A stretch of DNA of 64,000 bases from Corynebacterium crudilactis (GCF_001643015.1 NZ_CP015622.1:633358-697357); one strand, 5' to 3'; positions 47,021 to 56,161 are shown, counted from the stretch's first letter. Numbers and translations are program-made. The notes: generated by a model from the sequence alone, not told the origin.

Positions 47021-48426
47021 TTATCCTGAACTGGGTTTCCTGAAGCTGGGTTTTCTGGCGCGGAAGAAGGAGCAACAGCGGAGTCGGCAGCGGAGAACGC
47101 TTCGCCGAAGGCCGTTCCTTGAGCTGTTCCGGTTACCCGTCCCTGGATGATTTCTGCCAGGTCAAGGCCAGTGGTTTGTTTGACGGATTCGATAATCGAT
47201 TTCAAACCGAGCGCTTGTTCACCTGCGAAACGTGCTCCCACTGCATCGGCAGAACTATCTCCACCGGAGAGCACTGTCATGGATCCAATATTTGCGTAGC
47301 CAGCTGCAAAGTTACTCATAAGCTCCGGCAAGATTTCCATTGCTTGCTGCGCCAGCAGAGCGTCTTGGTTTTCGCGATAAGCTTCAGCCTTTGCCTTGAT
47401 GGCATCAGCTTCTGCTTGTCCCTTCAAGCGCACAGCTTCGGATTCAGCCATGGCACGAACCTTTGCTGCGGTGGCTTCTGCCTCAGCGATTTCTACCTGA
47501 GCCTGTGCGCGTCGGGTTTGTTCGAAAGTATCTGCCTCTACTTGCTGCTTACGGCGGTAGCGCTCTGCATCGGCGACTTTGTTTACTTCGGCTTCAAGCT
47601 CAATCTGCTTGTTTTCAGCCTGCTGGCGGAGGACTTCTTGGCGAGCTTTTTCATCTGCGAGGCGTTCTGCTTGCATCGCTTGAGCGCGAGCTTCACCAAC
47701 GCGGGCATCAGCGTCAGCCTTGTTTGAATCAAGCTGAGTCTGTTCAATAAGATCAGCTTCTTGATTCGCGATACGGGACTTAGCGATGGCGCGAGCTGCT
47801 TCAGTTTCTGCGATTTCTGCAGCTTGCTTCTTAGCCTGGATTTCTGGCGCACCCAAGGATTTGATGTATCCCACATCATCCGTGATGCCACGAATTTGGA
47901 AGGAATCTAGAATCAAACCTTGCTTTTCCAGCTCTGGAATAACAGTTTCCGCGATTTGCTCAGAGAACTTCTTGCGTTCACGCATCAAAGAAGTAACTGT
48001 CTGCTGCGCAACCACACCGCGGAGCACACCTTCCAATTGGTCCTGGGTGAACTGCGCGATTTCTTTGTCGTTTGAGGCAAAGCGCTGAGCAGCACGACGA
48101 ATAAACGCAGATTCCGAACCGATCTTTACCAAAGCGACAGCTTCGACGTTGAGCGTGACATTATCATCGCTTTGCGCCGTGACCTGCATATTGACCTGGC
48201 GGGAACGCAAAGATATTTTCTGGTGCGTCTGCGTAATCGGCATCACCACGGCTTTGCCATGGACAATGACCTGAGATTCACCCTTCTTCTTCGCAGAGAC
48301 AATGAGTGCTTCATCTGCAGCCGCGACCTTGATCCACGCGCGGGAAGTCAGGAAGAAAATACCTGCGACGACTGCCGCTGCGACCAGAATTATGACAACA
48401 ACGATAATGAGGGCAAAAGCTTCCAT
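47017..48426 (-). CDS. Flotillin-like SPFH-domain protein
   Basis: 469 residues. An N-terminal membrane anchor (IIVVVIILVAAAVVAGIFF) is followed by an SPFH domain (about 30-210; QVNMQVTAQSDDNVTLNVEAVALV) and a long Ala/Glu/Gln-rich coiled coil (about 215-400; many EAE/QAE repeats), ending with a Gly/Ala-rich tail. This is the flotillin layout that organises ordered membrane microdomains. No NfeD partner gene is adjacent. It stands before a 412-bp region with no recognisable gene. In actinobacteria such proteins may help scaffold cell-wall enzymes, by inference only. Confidence 0.88.
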   Translation of the reverse strand: MEAFALIIVVVIILVAAAVVAGIFFLTSRAWIKVAAADEALIVSAKKKGESQVIVHGKAVVMPITQTHQKISLRSRQVNMQVTAQSDDNVTLNVEAVALVKIGSESAFIRRAAQRFASNDKEIAQFTQDQLEGVLRGVVAQQTVTSLMRERKKFSEQIAETVIPELEKQGLILDSFQIRGITDDVGYIKSLGAPEIQAKKQAAEIAETEAARAIAKSRIANQEADLIEQTQLDSNKADADARVGEARAQAMQAERLADEKARQEVLRQQAENKQIELEAEVNKVADAERYRRKQQVEADTFEQTRRAQAQVEIAEAEATAAKVRAMAESEAVRLKGQAEADAIKAKAEAYRENQDALLAQQAMEILPELMSNFAAGYANIGSMTVLSGGDSSADAVGARFAGEQALGLKSIIESVKQTTGLDLAEIIQGRVTGTAQGTAFGEAFSAADSAVAPSSAPENPASGNPVQDN

Positions 48427-48838
48427 ATGTGGTTACTTGCTTTCTATACTGTTGGTTTTAATCAAAGGATTTAAATATAAGGACAGCTTTACTGTTTAAG
48501 AGCAAAATTTTTTCAGCGCAGACTCTCAGCCACTAGCTGGTGCAGGCAAACCATAGCGCGCGCAACCGCGTACTGAGAGAATATCCAAATATCCGGTATT
48601 AATTTTACCTAAGAATGTATTTTCGTGGAGCGTAAAACGGCTGCATAACTATAAAAGCGCAGATTTAAAGGCTTGTGAGCCGTGCATAAAAACTATGATT
48701 TGCAGTATCTTTGCGCAGGAAGCGGACTATAAAACCTTGATGGCATGAGCCATTTTTTGTAGTGAATTTAACTGGTGGATGCCCTTTAAGCCTTGAACGT
48801 TAGATTGACACCCCCCGGAAAATCTAAGGCTGCGCTAT
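48427..48838. other. Intergenic region upstream of the flotillin-like gene
   Basis: 412 bp without a convincing gene on either strand. It must contain the flotillin promoter on the minus strand. It is AT-rich in places, with short repeats such as AATATCC AAATATCC near 48580. I see no terminator or structured RNA that I can support. Confidence 0.55.
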
Positions 48839-49804
48839 TTAAGGGATCTGGAATGACGTCTGGATATTTGGCACGCCTAGAGCAGAAAGCTCTTCGCCTT
48901 CAGGAAGGGTTTCTTCATATTTATATACCACTTCTGGGCCTTTAACCTGGAAGAAGGTGGAACCGTCAGGTTTTTCATCCCAGATGATGTAGGTGTCGTT
49001 GATGGTGTCGGTGATATCTTCTTGTTGGACAGATCCTGAATCGCCGCCTGCAGGAGCGATCCAGTTGGTAGTCATCTGGATGAAGAGACGTTTTTGTTCA
49101 TCATTGAGTTGTGAACCACGCAGCCCAGAACCTCGCAGTGCAGATTGCTGAATATCATTCAAGCTGACTAGTAATTGTTCTGCAGATTTTTTAATTGGCG
49201 ATTCTGTATAAGACAGATCCAAAGTTTCTGAAATACTCGCTACCTGTGCAGAAGTTAAGCCAACACGGGAGTCTTCGAAGGAGATTTGTCCATCGGGATC
49301 AAATTTCGCTTTTATCTCAACGGTGGGGCCCTCTAGTGTCATTTCCCAAGAATGTTCGGTGGAAGGTTCTGGGGAAAATTTGAGGAAATGGTGCAGATTA
49401 TCGCCAGGTTCTTGTGCCACATGTTGAATCACGGCTGCCACCAATTGAAATGCATTCTCGTTAAAGAGTGATTCTAAAACACGCAACGCTGTTACCTGGT
49501 TTGCCCAGGACAGTGTGCTGATATCGAGGCCATCACCGAGCAACGCGGCGCGTTGCTCTTCATCAAGGTAATTCAAAAAGCCCAGCGCCGTCAGCGTTGT
49601 TTCGCGTGCTGCGTTGAAGTCGATGTCATTGCTTATCGACGTTTCCTTTGTTGTTGTCTGCATAGCGGCAGCAACTCTCGCCGGCGGTTCAGAAGAGCTT
49701 GTGGCACTGGGGGCAACGGAAGCACATCCGCCTAGTCCTAAAGTGCCAGCTACTAGCGTGGTGGCAAAGGCGCCAGCTGCTCGACGAGAATTCAACAAAG
49801 TCAC
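48839..49804 (-). CDS. Lipoprotein resembling DUF3500 domain proteins
   Basis: 321 residues. Lipobox LGGC with lipidated C27, then a helical region (FLNYLDEEQRAALLGDGLD, LSWANQVTALRVLES) and WEMTLEGPTVEIKAKFDPDG, TYIIWDEKPDGSTFFQVKGPEVVYKYEE, which look like DUF3500 proteins, although the match is from memory. It has no recognised enzyme motif. It is transcribed in the same direction as metX, 90 bp downstream of its stop codon. Confidence 0.72.
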   Translation of the reverse strand: MTLLNSRRAAGAFATTLVAGTLGLGGCASVAPSATSSSEPPARVAAAMQTTTKETSISNDIDFNAARETTLTALGFLNYLDEEQRAALLGDGLDISTLSWANQVTALRVLESLFNENAFQLVAAVIQHVAQEPGDNLHHFLKFSPEPSTEHSWEMTLEGPTVEIKAKFDPDGQISFEDSRVGLTSAQVASISETLDLSYTESPIKKSAEQLLVSLNDIQQSALRGSGLRGSQLNDEQKRLFIQMTTNWIAPAGGDSGSVQQEDITDTINDTYIIWDEKPDGSTFFQVKGPEVVYKYEETLPEGEELSALGVPNIQTSFQIP

Positions 49805-49894
49805 AACTATTAATGTAGAGCTAGATTTTCTATTTATCCGGAAGATTGCCTGTGAATTCTTTAGTGATCTCTCATGATCTGTCGGATATACCTA

Positions 49895-51028
49895 TTAGAT
49901 GAAGAATTCGATGTAGGTGGAGGGATTATCTTCATCAGGGGAGATGAGGCTGAAGAAATTTCTGATGATGCGATCCATTTGACGGCTTTCGGTAAGGAAC
50001 GCATCGTGGCCTACTGGTGAAACAATTTTAGCCATCGCAAGGAGGTTGCCCAGGTTTCGAGAGAGGTGTTCTTGTTGGTGGTAAGGGTACAAAATATCAG
50101 TATCTACACCGGCAACAAGCACTGGAACTTTAATGGCTTCAAGCGCCTTGTTTAGGCCACCTCGATCACGTCCAATATCGTGCCGGTTCAAGGCATCGGT
50201 GAGGATGACATAAGAACCAGCATCGAAACGTTTGACTAGCTTATCTGCTTGATAATCCAAATAGGATTCCACAGCGAAACGCTGGTCTGGGCTGCGATAA
50301 GCACCAAGGGGATTTTCATTCTTTTGGGCTTTGGTGCCAAAACGTTCATCAATTTCTAATTCACCACGGTAAGTAAGGTGGGCGATCCGACGCGCAGCGC
50401 TGAGGCCTGTGTCAGGGCTGCATCCGGATTCGTAATAATTTCCTTCATGCCAGTGGTGATCATTTTCAATGGCTTTGATCTGTGCTGATTGGATGCCAAT
50501 CTGCCATGCGCTGGCACGTGCAGAAACTGCTAATACGGCGGCAGCTCCCACAACTTCTGGGTACATTGCAGCCCACTCCAGGGTGCGGGCACCTCCCATG
50601 GAACCGCCGAGTACAGCTGTGATTGTGGTGATTCCTAAAGAGTCGAGAAATTGCTTTTCAGCATTTACTTGATCGCGGATTGAGGTGGCGGGGAAGCGGT
50701 TACCCCAGAAATTTCCATCGGGGTGTGTGGAACCTGGCCCTGTGGAACCATTGCAGCCGCCGATGACGTTGGTGCAGATAACACAGTAAATATCAGTATT
50801 GATGGCTTTTCCTGGCCCTAAGAGGTCCGCCCACCATTCAGCGGCGTTGGAGTCGCCGGTTAAAGCATGTTCGATTAAGACAACATTGCTGCGCCCTTCG
50901 CTGTTAACGCGGTATTCTCCCCAGCGGTGATAGCCGATTACCGCATTGGCGATTGTTGTTCCGGCTTCGGTATGCACATCACCAATTGCTTGGATTGCAC
51001 GTTGACCTATGGGGGCGAGGGTTGGCAT
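49895..51028 (-). CDS. metX: Homoserine O-acetyltransferase MetX
   Basis: 377 residues. Alpha/beta-hydrolase fold with nucleophile Ser in VLGGSMGGARTLEWA, VDTDILYPYHQQ with the catalytic Asp, and the late VGHDAFLTE with the catalytic His. It activates homoserine with acetyl-CoA for methionine synthesis. An McbR-like box (TGGAC-N6-GTCTA) lies 55-70 bp upstream, so repression by McbR is expected. A terminator of metY lies between the two genes, so each probably has its own promoter. Confidence 0.96.
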   Translation of the reverse strand: MPTLAPIGQRAIQAIGDVHTEAGTTIANAVIGYHRWGEYRVNSEGRSNVVLIEHALTGDSNAAEWWADLLGPGKAINTDIYCVICTNVIGGCNGSTGPGSTHPDGNFWGNRFPATSIRDQVNAEKQFLDSLGITTITAVLGGSMGGARTLEWAAMYPEVVGAAAVLAVSARASAWQIGIQSAQIKAIENDHHWHEGNYYESGCSPDTGLSAARRIAHLTYRGELEIDERFGTKAQKNENPLGAYRSPDQRFAVESYLDYQADKLVKRFDAGSYVILTDALNRHDIGRDRGGLNKALEAIKVPVLVAGVDTDILYPYHQQEHLSRNLGNLLAMAKIVSPVGHDAFLTESRQMDRIIRNFFSLISPDEDNPSTYIEFFI

Positions 51029-51082
51029 TGGTTAAGACCGCCTGTTCTGGGTGGACAAGACTGAAACTTCGTACAGTGTATC

Positions 51083-51098
51083 TGGACAGCTCTGTCTA
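51083..51098 (-). promoter_or_regulatory. McbR-like operator upstream of metX
   Basis: TGGAC-AGCTCT-GTCTA: 9 of 10 arm positions match the McbR consensus TAGAC-N6-GTCTA. The AGCT centre recurs in the metQ and metY boxes. Confidence 0.72.
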
Positions 51099-51133
51099 GT
51101 CTAGTTTGGATTCTTACTATTTTGGAAACACAA

Positions 51134-51159
51134 AACCCCAGTGCATGAGCACTGGGGTT
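51134..51159 (-). terminator. metY terminator
   Basis: AACCCCAGTGC (51134-51144) pairs with GCACTGGGGTT (51149-51159) around ATGA; on the minus strand it follows the metY stop codon and runs into TTTGTGTTTCC. It separates metY from metX. Confidence 0.88.
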
Positions 51160-51173
51160 GGTTGTGGAAAAAC

Positions 51174-52487
51174 TTAGATGGCAGCGAAGCCAGCTTCGAG
51201 GTCTGCGATAATATCGGCGATGGTTTCAATGCCCACGGACAGACGGATGGTGGACTGGGTGATGCCTGCGCGTGCCAGACCAGCTTCATCGGACTGCGAG
51301 TGGGTGGTGGTTGCTGGGTGGACAACCAGGGAGCGAACATCACCAATATTGGCAAGGTTGGAGTGTAGCTTCAAGGCATCGATAAATGCCCATGCTTCAC
51401 TCTGGCCACCATTGATTTCAAAGGTGAGTACGGAGCCGGTGTACTTGAGACCGAGCTTTTCCTTGGTTGCGTACCAAGGGGAGTCCTTCAGTCCTGCGAA
51501 GTTGACCTTTGCCACCTTGTCGTGGTTGTTGAGGAACTCTGCAACCTTGATGGCGTTTTCATTGTGGCGCTCGATGCGCAGAGGCAGGGTATCAATGCCC
51601 TGAACTGCAGCCCATGCGTTGAATGCGGAAAGGGTAGAGCCGGTGTCGCGCAGTAGACCGACGCGAACCTTGAGGCCGAATGCAGGAGCGCCAAGGTCTG
51701 CGTACTTCAAGCCGTGGTACGCAGCATCTGGGGTGACGAAATAAGGGAATACTGGCTTTCCATCGCGCTCGACGGTCCAATCGAACTTTCCGCCGTCGAC
51801 AAGCACGCCGCCCAGGCCGGAGCCGTTGCCGGTGTAGAACTTGGTCAGGGAAGCAACAACGACGTCGGCGCCAAGCTCAAGTGGGCGCACTAGCGCTGCG
51901 GTGGCAATGGTGTTGTCGATAATTAGTGGCACGTTGTTGCGGTGTGCAACTTCTGCCACTGCAGGGATGTCGAGAACATCAGCCTGTGGGTTGGCGAAAG
52001 TCTCACCGAAGAAAGCTTTAGTGTTTGGCTTAACCGCTGCCTGCCAAGACTCTGGATCGTCTGGGTTTTCCACGAAGTCAACGTCGATACCCAGACGGTT
52101 AAGGGTAATGAGGAAAAGGGTTTCGGTACCACCGTAAAGGCGGGGAGAGGTAACGATGTGATCGCCCGCGCCTGCCAGGTTCAGGATGGCGTTGGTGGTT
52201 GCAGCCTGTCCGGAGGAAAAAGCTACGGCGTGGACGCCACCTTCCAGAGAGGCAATGCGGTTTTCTAGAGCCTCAACGGTGGGGTTGGTGAGGCGGGAGT
52301 AAACGGGTCCTAGATCTTCGAGTGCGAAGCGCTGCTTAGCGTGTTCTGCGGAATCAAAAACGAATGCAGTGGACTGGTAAATGGGGAGGTTGCGGGCACT
52401 GGCCTGTGTATCAACTGGCTGGCCGGCATGGATGGAACGGGTTTCAAAGCCCCACTGATCAGCGTTGGAATTATCGTACTTTGCCAT
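51174..52487 (-). CDS. metY: O-acetylhomoserine sulfhydrylase MetY
   Basis: 437 residues, PLP-dependent Cys/Met metabolism fold. The Schiff-base Lys is in ASLTKFYTGNGSGLGG, with EGGVHAVAFSSGQAATTNAI as the cofactor phosphate loop. It makes homocysteine from O-acetylhomoserine and sulfide in the direct sulfhydrylation route. Like metX it has an McbR-type box upstream. The product of MetX is its substrate, so the order metY-metX on the minus strand, although separated by a terminator, is a functional pair. Confidence 0.97.
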   Translation of the reverse strand: MAKYDNSNADQWGFETRSIHAGQPVDTQASARNLPIYQSTAFVFDSAEHAKQRFALEDLGPVYSRLTNPTVEALENRIASLEGGVHAVAFSSGQAATTNAILNLAGAGDHIVTSPRLYGGTETLFLITLNRLGIDVDFVENPDDPESWQAAVKPNTKAFFGETFANPQADVLDIPAVAEVAHRNNVPLIIDNTIATAALVRPLELGADVVVASLTKFYTGNGSGLGGVLVDGGKFDWTVERDGKPVFPYFVTPDAAYHGLKYADLGAPAFGLKVRVGLLRDTGSTLSAFNAWAAVQGIDTLPLRIERHNENAIKVAEFLNNHDKVAKVNFAGLKDSPWYATKEKLGLKYTGSVLTFEINGGQSEAWAFIDALKLHSNLANIGDVRSLVVHPATTTHSQSDEAGLARAGITQSTIRLSVGIETIADIIADLEAGFAAI

Positions 52488-52860
52488 GATTATTGTCCTT
52501 TAATTGATGCGTGAAAATGTTCTTTAAAGCACCCTACTGAACAGCTTTGTCTATTGCAATAGACTGTGCGGTATAAATTTATTCTTAGGGTTAATTTATG
52601 TTGCCCACTGAGGGAATCGTGGAATCGATTGCATGCAGTTAAGAGCATATATTCAAGAATGGGGGTGTGACTAGCCCCGCAGTTAATTGTTGTGGTGGTA
52701 TAAAACATGTTCGAGTGTTACTTTTCCACTGTTAGAAAATTAAAAATCTCGGTCAATTTTCGCACACCTAGCCGTTAATGCTCCGAGAATCGGCACACAG
52801 AACCACCCTTATCTGGCCGGACTTTCCCTTTTTCTGTCGATAGAGAAAGCGTCCACGATC
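52488..52860. other. Divergent intergenic region metY / cstA
   Basis: 373 bp carrying the McbR-like site near metY. Towards cstA I find no operator I can support; TGTGACTAGCCCCGCA at 52666 only half-matches a GlxR site. GAGAAAG a few bases before GTG 52861 may be the ribosome site for cstA. Confidence 0.55.
52538..52564 (-). promoter_or_regulatory. McbR-like operator and flanking inverted repeat upstream of metY
   Basis: TGAAC-AGCTTT-GTCTA (52538-52553) matches 8 of 10 consensus positions of McbR. Its right arm is also the left arm of GTCTA-TTGCAA-TAGAC (52549-52564), a perfect palindrome with the arms in the opposite order. The double structure may allow two dimers to bind. Confidence 0.62.
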
Positions 52861-55137
52861 GTGACCATAAAACAGACTGACAACACCAATGATGATTTGG
52901 TGTATAGCAGTGCCACCGACCTTCCGGTTGGTGTGAAAAAGTCCCCGAAAATGTCTCCGACCGCTCGTGTCGGACTCCTCGTATTTGGCGTCATCGCAGC
53001 CGTTGGTTGGGGCGCAATTGCGTTTTCTCGCGGTGAAACCATTAACTCCGTGTGGCTAGTTTTAGCGGCGGTAGGTTCTTATATCATCGCCTTTACTTTG
53101 TACGCGCGTTTGATTGAATACAAGGTTGTTAAGTCTAAAGATCAGCGTGCAACCCCGGCTGAGTATGTCAATGATGGAAAAGACTTCGTTCCAACAGATC
53201 GCCGTGTTCTTTTCGGCCATCACTTTGCAGCAATCGCAGGTGCAGGTCCGTTGGTTGGTCCTGTTATGGCAGCTCAGATGGGCTATCTTCCAGGAACCCT
53301 GTGGATTATCCTCGGCGTAATTTTCGCGGGTGCAGTCCAGGATTACCTGGTGCTGTGGGTCTCTACTCGCCGCCGTGGCCGTTCACTGGGCCAGATGGTT
53401 CGCGATGAAATGGGTACTGTCGGTGGCGCTGCGGGTATCTTGGCCACCATCTCCATCATGATCATCATCATTGCTGTGCTGGCACTGATTGTGGTTAATG
53501 CTTTGGCCGATTCTCCATGGGGCGTTTTCTCCATCACCATGACCATCCCAATCGCACTATTTATGGGTGTCTACCTGCGTTACCTGCGTCCAGGTCGTGT
53601 GACAGAAGTATCCATCATCGGTGTCTTCCTGTTGTTGCTGGCTATCGTTGCAGGTGGTTGGGTTGCAGATACTTCATGGGGCGTTGAATGGTTCACCTGG
53701 TCCAAGACCACCTTGGCGTTGGCACTCATTGGTTATGGCATTATGGCCGCTATTTTGCCAGTGTGGCTGCTGCTCGCACCGCGTGATTACCTGTCTACTT
53801 TCATGAAGATTGGTGTCATTGGTCTGTTGGCAGTGGGCATCTTGTTTGCTCGCCCAGAAGTACAAATGCCATCTGTAACCTCCTTCGCGATGGAGGGCAA
53901 CGGTCCAGTATTCTCCGGTAGCCTGTTCCCATTCTTGTTCATCACCATTGCTTGTGGTGCGCTGTCTGGTTTCCATGCGTTGATTTCTTCTGGCACCACG
54001 CCAAAGCTCGTGGAGAAGGAATCCCAGATGCGCATGATGGGCTACGGCGGCATGCTGATGGAATCTTTCGTGGCCATGATGGCGCTGATTACTGCTGTGA
54101 TTTTGGATCGTCACCTGTACTTCTCCATGAATGCGCCACTGGCACTGACCGGTGGAGATCCAGAAACGGCAGCTGCGTGGGTTAACTCCATTGGTCTCAC
54201 TGGCGCAGATATCACTCCAGAGCAGCTTGCTGCAGCAGCTGAAGGAGTAGGAGAATCCACTGTGATTTCCCGTACCGGTGGTGCACCTACCTTGGCTTTC
54301 GGTATGTCTGAGATTCTCTCCGGATTTATTGGTGGCGCTGGAATGAAGGCGTTCTGGTACCACTTTGCCATCATGTTTGAGGCACTGTTCATCCTCACCA
54401 CCGTGGATGCCGGTACTCGTGTGGCTCGTTTCATGATGACCGATACTTTGGGCAATGTTCCAGGTCTGCGTCGTTTCAAGGATCCTAATTGGACCCTGGG
54501 TAACTGGATTTCCACAGTGTTTGTGTGTGCGCTGTGGGGTGCAATTTTGCTCATGGGTGTGACCGATCCACTGGGTGGCATTAACGTGCTGTTCCCACTG
54601 TTCGGTATCGCTAACCAGTTGCTTGCCGCAATCGCGCTGTCGCTTGTGCTCGTGGTTGTTGTGAAGAAGGGCCTGTACAAGTGGGCATGGATTCCAGGTG
54701 TGCCATTGGCATGGGATCTTATTGTCACGATGACTGCGTCGTGGCAGAAGATTTTCCACTCTGATCCGGCTATTGGCTACTGGGCGCAGAATGCGAACTT
54801 CCGCGATGCCAAGGCGCAGGGCCTGACTGAGTTTGGTGCAGCAAAAACACCAGAGGCCATCGATGCGGTTATTCGAAACACCACCATCCAGGGCATCTTA
54901 TCGATTCTGTTTGCTGTGCTGGTGTTGGTTGTGGTCGGTTCTGCCATCGTGGTGTGCATTAAGGCTATTCAGGCGCGCTCTGCCGGTACTCCGCTGGAGA
55001 CCACTGAAGAACCAGCCACGGAGTCTGCGTACTTTGCTCCAACTGGTTTCCTTGCTACAGCTCGCGACAAGGAAGTCCAAGAAATGTGGGATGAGCGTTA
55101 CCCGGGTGGCGCACCGATTTCTTCGGGATCGCACTAA
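52861..55137 (+). CDS. cstA: Carbon starvation / pyruvate transporter CstA
   Basis: 758 residues with about 16-18 membrane helices. The CstA domain begins KDFVPTDRRVLFGHHFAAIAGAGPLVGPVMAAQMG, followed by TTVDAGTRVARFM and NVLFPLFGIANQLLAAIAL in the C-terminal part. Members take up pyruvate or peptides, helped by a YbdD/YjiX protein; such a gene follows after 2 bp. Start is GTG 52861 behind a GAGAAAG site. Its location between methionine and TCA-cycle genes has no obvious meaning. Confidence 0.95.
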   Translation: MTIKQTDNTNDDLVYSSATDLPVGVKKSPKMSPTARVGLLVFGVIAAVGWGAIAFSRGETINSVWLVLAAVGSYIIAFTLYARLIEYKVVKSKDQRATPAEYVNDGKDFVPTDRRVLFGHHFAAIAGAGPLVGPVMAAQMGYLPGTLWIILGVIFAGAVQDYLVLWVSTRRRGRSLGQMVRDEMGTVGGAAGILATISIMIIIIAVLALIVVNALADSPWGVFSITMTIPIALFMGVYLRYLRPGRVTEVSIIGVFLLLLAIVAGGWVADTSWGVEWFTWSKTTLALALIGYGIMAAILPVWLLLAPRDYLSTFMKIGVIGLLAVGILFARPEVQMPSVTSFAMEGNGPVFSGSLFPFLFITIACGALSGFHALISSGTTPKLVEKESQMRMMGYGGMLMESFVAMMALITAVILDRHLYFSMNAPLALTGGDPETAAAWVNSIGLTGADITPEQLAAAAEGVGESTVISRTGGAPTLAFGMSEILSGFIGGAGMKAFWYHFAIMFEALFILTTVDAGTRVARFMMTDTLGNVPGLRRFKDPNWTLGNWISTVFVCALWGAILLMGVTDPLGGINVLFPLFGIANQLLAAIALSLVLVVVVKKGLYKWAWIPGVPLAWDLIVTMTASWQKIFHSDPAIGYWAQNANFRDAKAQGLTEFGAAKTPEAIDAVIRNTTIQGILSILFAVLVLVVVGSAIVVCIKAIQARSAGTPLETTEEPATESAYFAPTGFLATARDKEVQEMWDERYPGGAPISSGSH

Positions 55138-55139
55138 AA

Positions 55140-55343
55140 ATGGCAACGCTTGCTGGTGCATTGTGGAAAATTCCACGAGCTGTGTGGTGGTACCTCACTG
55201 AGCTGATGGGGGATACCGCATATGCTAAATATGTTGTGCACCTGAAACACCACCACCCGGAGGCAGCCGTTCCCACGGAACGGGAGTATTGGCGGGCACG
55301 GTACGCGGAGCAGGATGCAAATCCTGGGGCTCGCTGCTGCTAG
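55140..55343 (+). CDS. ybdD: YbdD/YjiX (DUF466) accessory protein of CstA
   Basis: 67 residues: GALWKIPRAVWWYLTELMGDTAYAKYVVH and a C-terminal RYAEQDANPGARCC. DUF466 proteins are needed by CstA-type pyruvate transporters in E. coli (YbdD with CstA, YjiX with BtsT). It begins 2 bp after the cstA stop codon and is therefore translationally linked. The two terminal cysteines are family-typical. Confidence 0.92.
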   Translation: MATLAGALWKIPRAVWWYLTELMGDTAYAKYVVHLKHHHPEAAVPTEREYWRARYAEQDANPGARCC

Positions 55344-55351
55344 CTAAAAAT

Positions 55352-55390
55352 AAAGGCGCGCTGATTCTTAAGAGGAGTCAGCGCGCCTTT
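55352..55390 (+). terminator. cstA-ybdD terminator
   Basis: AAAGGCGCGCTGA at 55352 pairs with its complement ending at 55390 around TTCTTAAGAGGAG; a G/C-rich stem with an A run before and TTT after it, 9 bp after the ybdD stop. Confidence 0.85.
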
Positions 55391-55391
55391 G

Positions 55392-55425
55392 GGCGTCGAA
55401 AAGCAAAAGCTTGCTTCTCGACGCC
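55392..55425. repeat. Inverted pair of the GTCGAAAAGC repeat (hairpin)
   Basis: GGCGTCGAAAAGCAA pairs with TTGCTTCTCGACGCC (one A/C mismatch) around AAGC. It follows the ybdD terminator and comes directly after the stop codon of the convergent secreted-protein gene, so on the minus strand it may serve as that gene's terminator. It contains the word at 55395 and a one-base variant at 55413. Confidence 0.75.
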
Positions 55426-55428
55426 TTC

Positions 55429-56133
55429 CTACTGCCCGTGCCTTGAGGTTTTGCGCGAGTTGCTCCAGGCTCTAATGCCTAGCACAATTACTGCCAAAGC
55501 CACCGCACCGCCGAGCAAAATATATTGCAACGGGAGCGGGCGCGCATCATCGATAGCATCAATGCAATGTTGAAAATCTTCCTGAAGCGCAACCTGGGAT
55601 TCGTTATATTTTTGGGTGTGCTCAGCAAAAAACTCTGCTCGGATCTCCGCGGTGCGCGTGCCTGTGGATGCTGCTTGTTGTAATTGGTTCAACACATCTG
55701 CAGCAGGGTCTTGAGAAAAACCACTGACAATATTTGTGGCTTCATCATAGGTATATTCGGTTTGAAAACTGCCCTCAATATTTGGATCTGCCAGTGTGGG
55801 ATCATCCGGCAGCAGCATCGCTAGGCCTTCGCCTGACTGCACTGCGTCAAGTCGAACCTGTAGCTCAGCAGCTGAAGGGGCTTCGGGGTCTTGGTTGATA
55901 TAGCTTTCAATCGCGGTTTTAAGGCCAGGATCTTGGGTATCGAGCTCAGCAAGGCGTTGATTATGAACAGCATCCTCGATGAAATTCCAAAAAGATACCA
56001 CCGCAGAATCATCAGTGTTGCTGGCGATGCATAATTCTTTGTCTGTATCAGCCGTTAGCGTTGCAGCAGATGCCGTGGGCATGCTCACAGCGGAGGCAAG
56101 AAGAAGTGCGGGAAGAACTCGAGAAAAACGCAT
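55429..56133 (-). CDS. Secreted protein with C-terminal membrane anchor, unknown function
   Basis: About 234 residues from ATG 56133 (MRFSRVLPALLLASAVSMP); the frame opens further at 56190 but over an icd terminator. A Sec signal cleaves after ASAA, a long outside part with two cysteines (ELCIASN, QHCIDAI) is rich in acidic residues, and a final helix (LQYILLGGAVALAVIVLGI) anchors it with a short basic cytoplasmic tail. I do not recognise the family; it is likely specific to corynebacteria. It is downstream of icd on the same strand but separated by a terminator. Confidence 0.7.
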   Translation of the reverse strand: MRFSRVLPALLLASAVSMPTASAATLTADTDKELCIASNTDDSAVVSFWNFIEDAVHNQRLAELDTQDPGLKTAIESYINQDPEAPSAAELQVRLDAVQSGEGLAMLLPDDPTLADPNIEGSFQTEYTYDEATNIVSGFSQDPAADVLNQLQQAASTGTRTAEIRAEFFAEHTQKYNESQVALQEDFQHCIDAIDDARPLPLQYILLGGAVALAVIVLGIRAWSNSRKTSRHGQ

Positions 56134-56161
56134 ATGCCCATTATTGCAATAAAAATATGAA

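Noticed and set aside
51029..51173. SAM or other methionine riboswitch upstream of metX
   Set aside because: No conserved aptamer-like helices seen; the region is explained by a metY terminator and an McbR-like box.
52666..52681. GlxR-like site upstream of cstA (TGTGACTAGCCCCGCA)
   Set aside because: Only the left half TGTGA fits TGTGA-N6-TCACA; the right half is CCGCA, so it is not supported.
53674..54759. 361-codon open frame antisense to cstA
   Set aside because: The translated text is His/Gln/Trp-rich without domain features, while cstA has clear membrane helices and homology in the same place.
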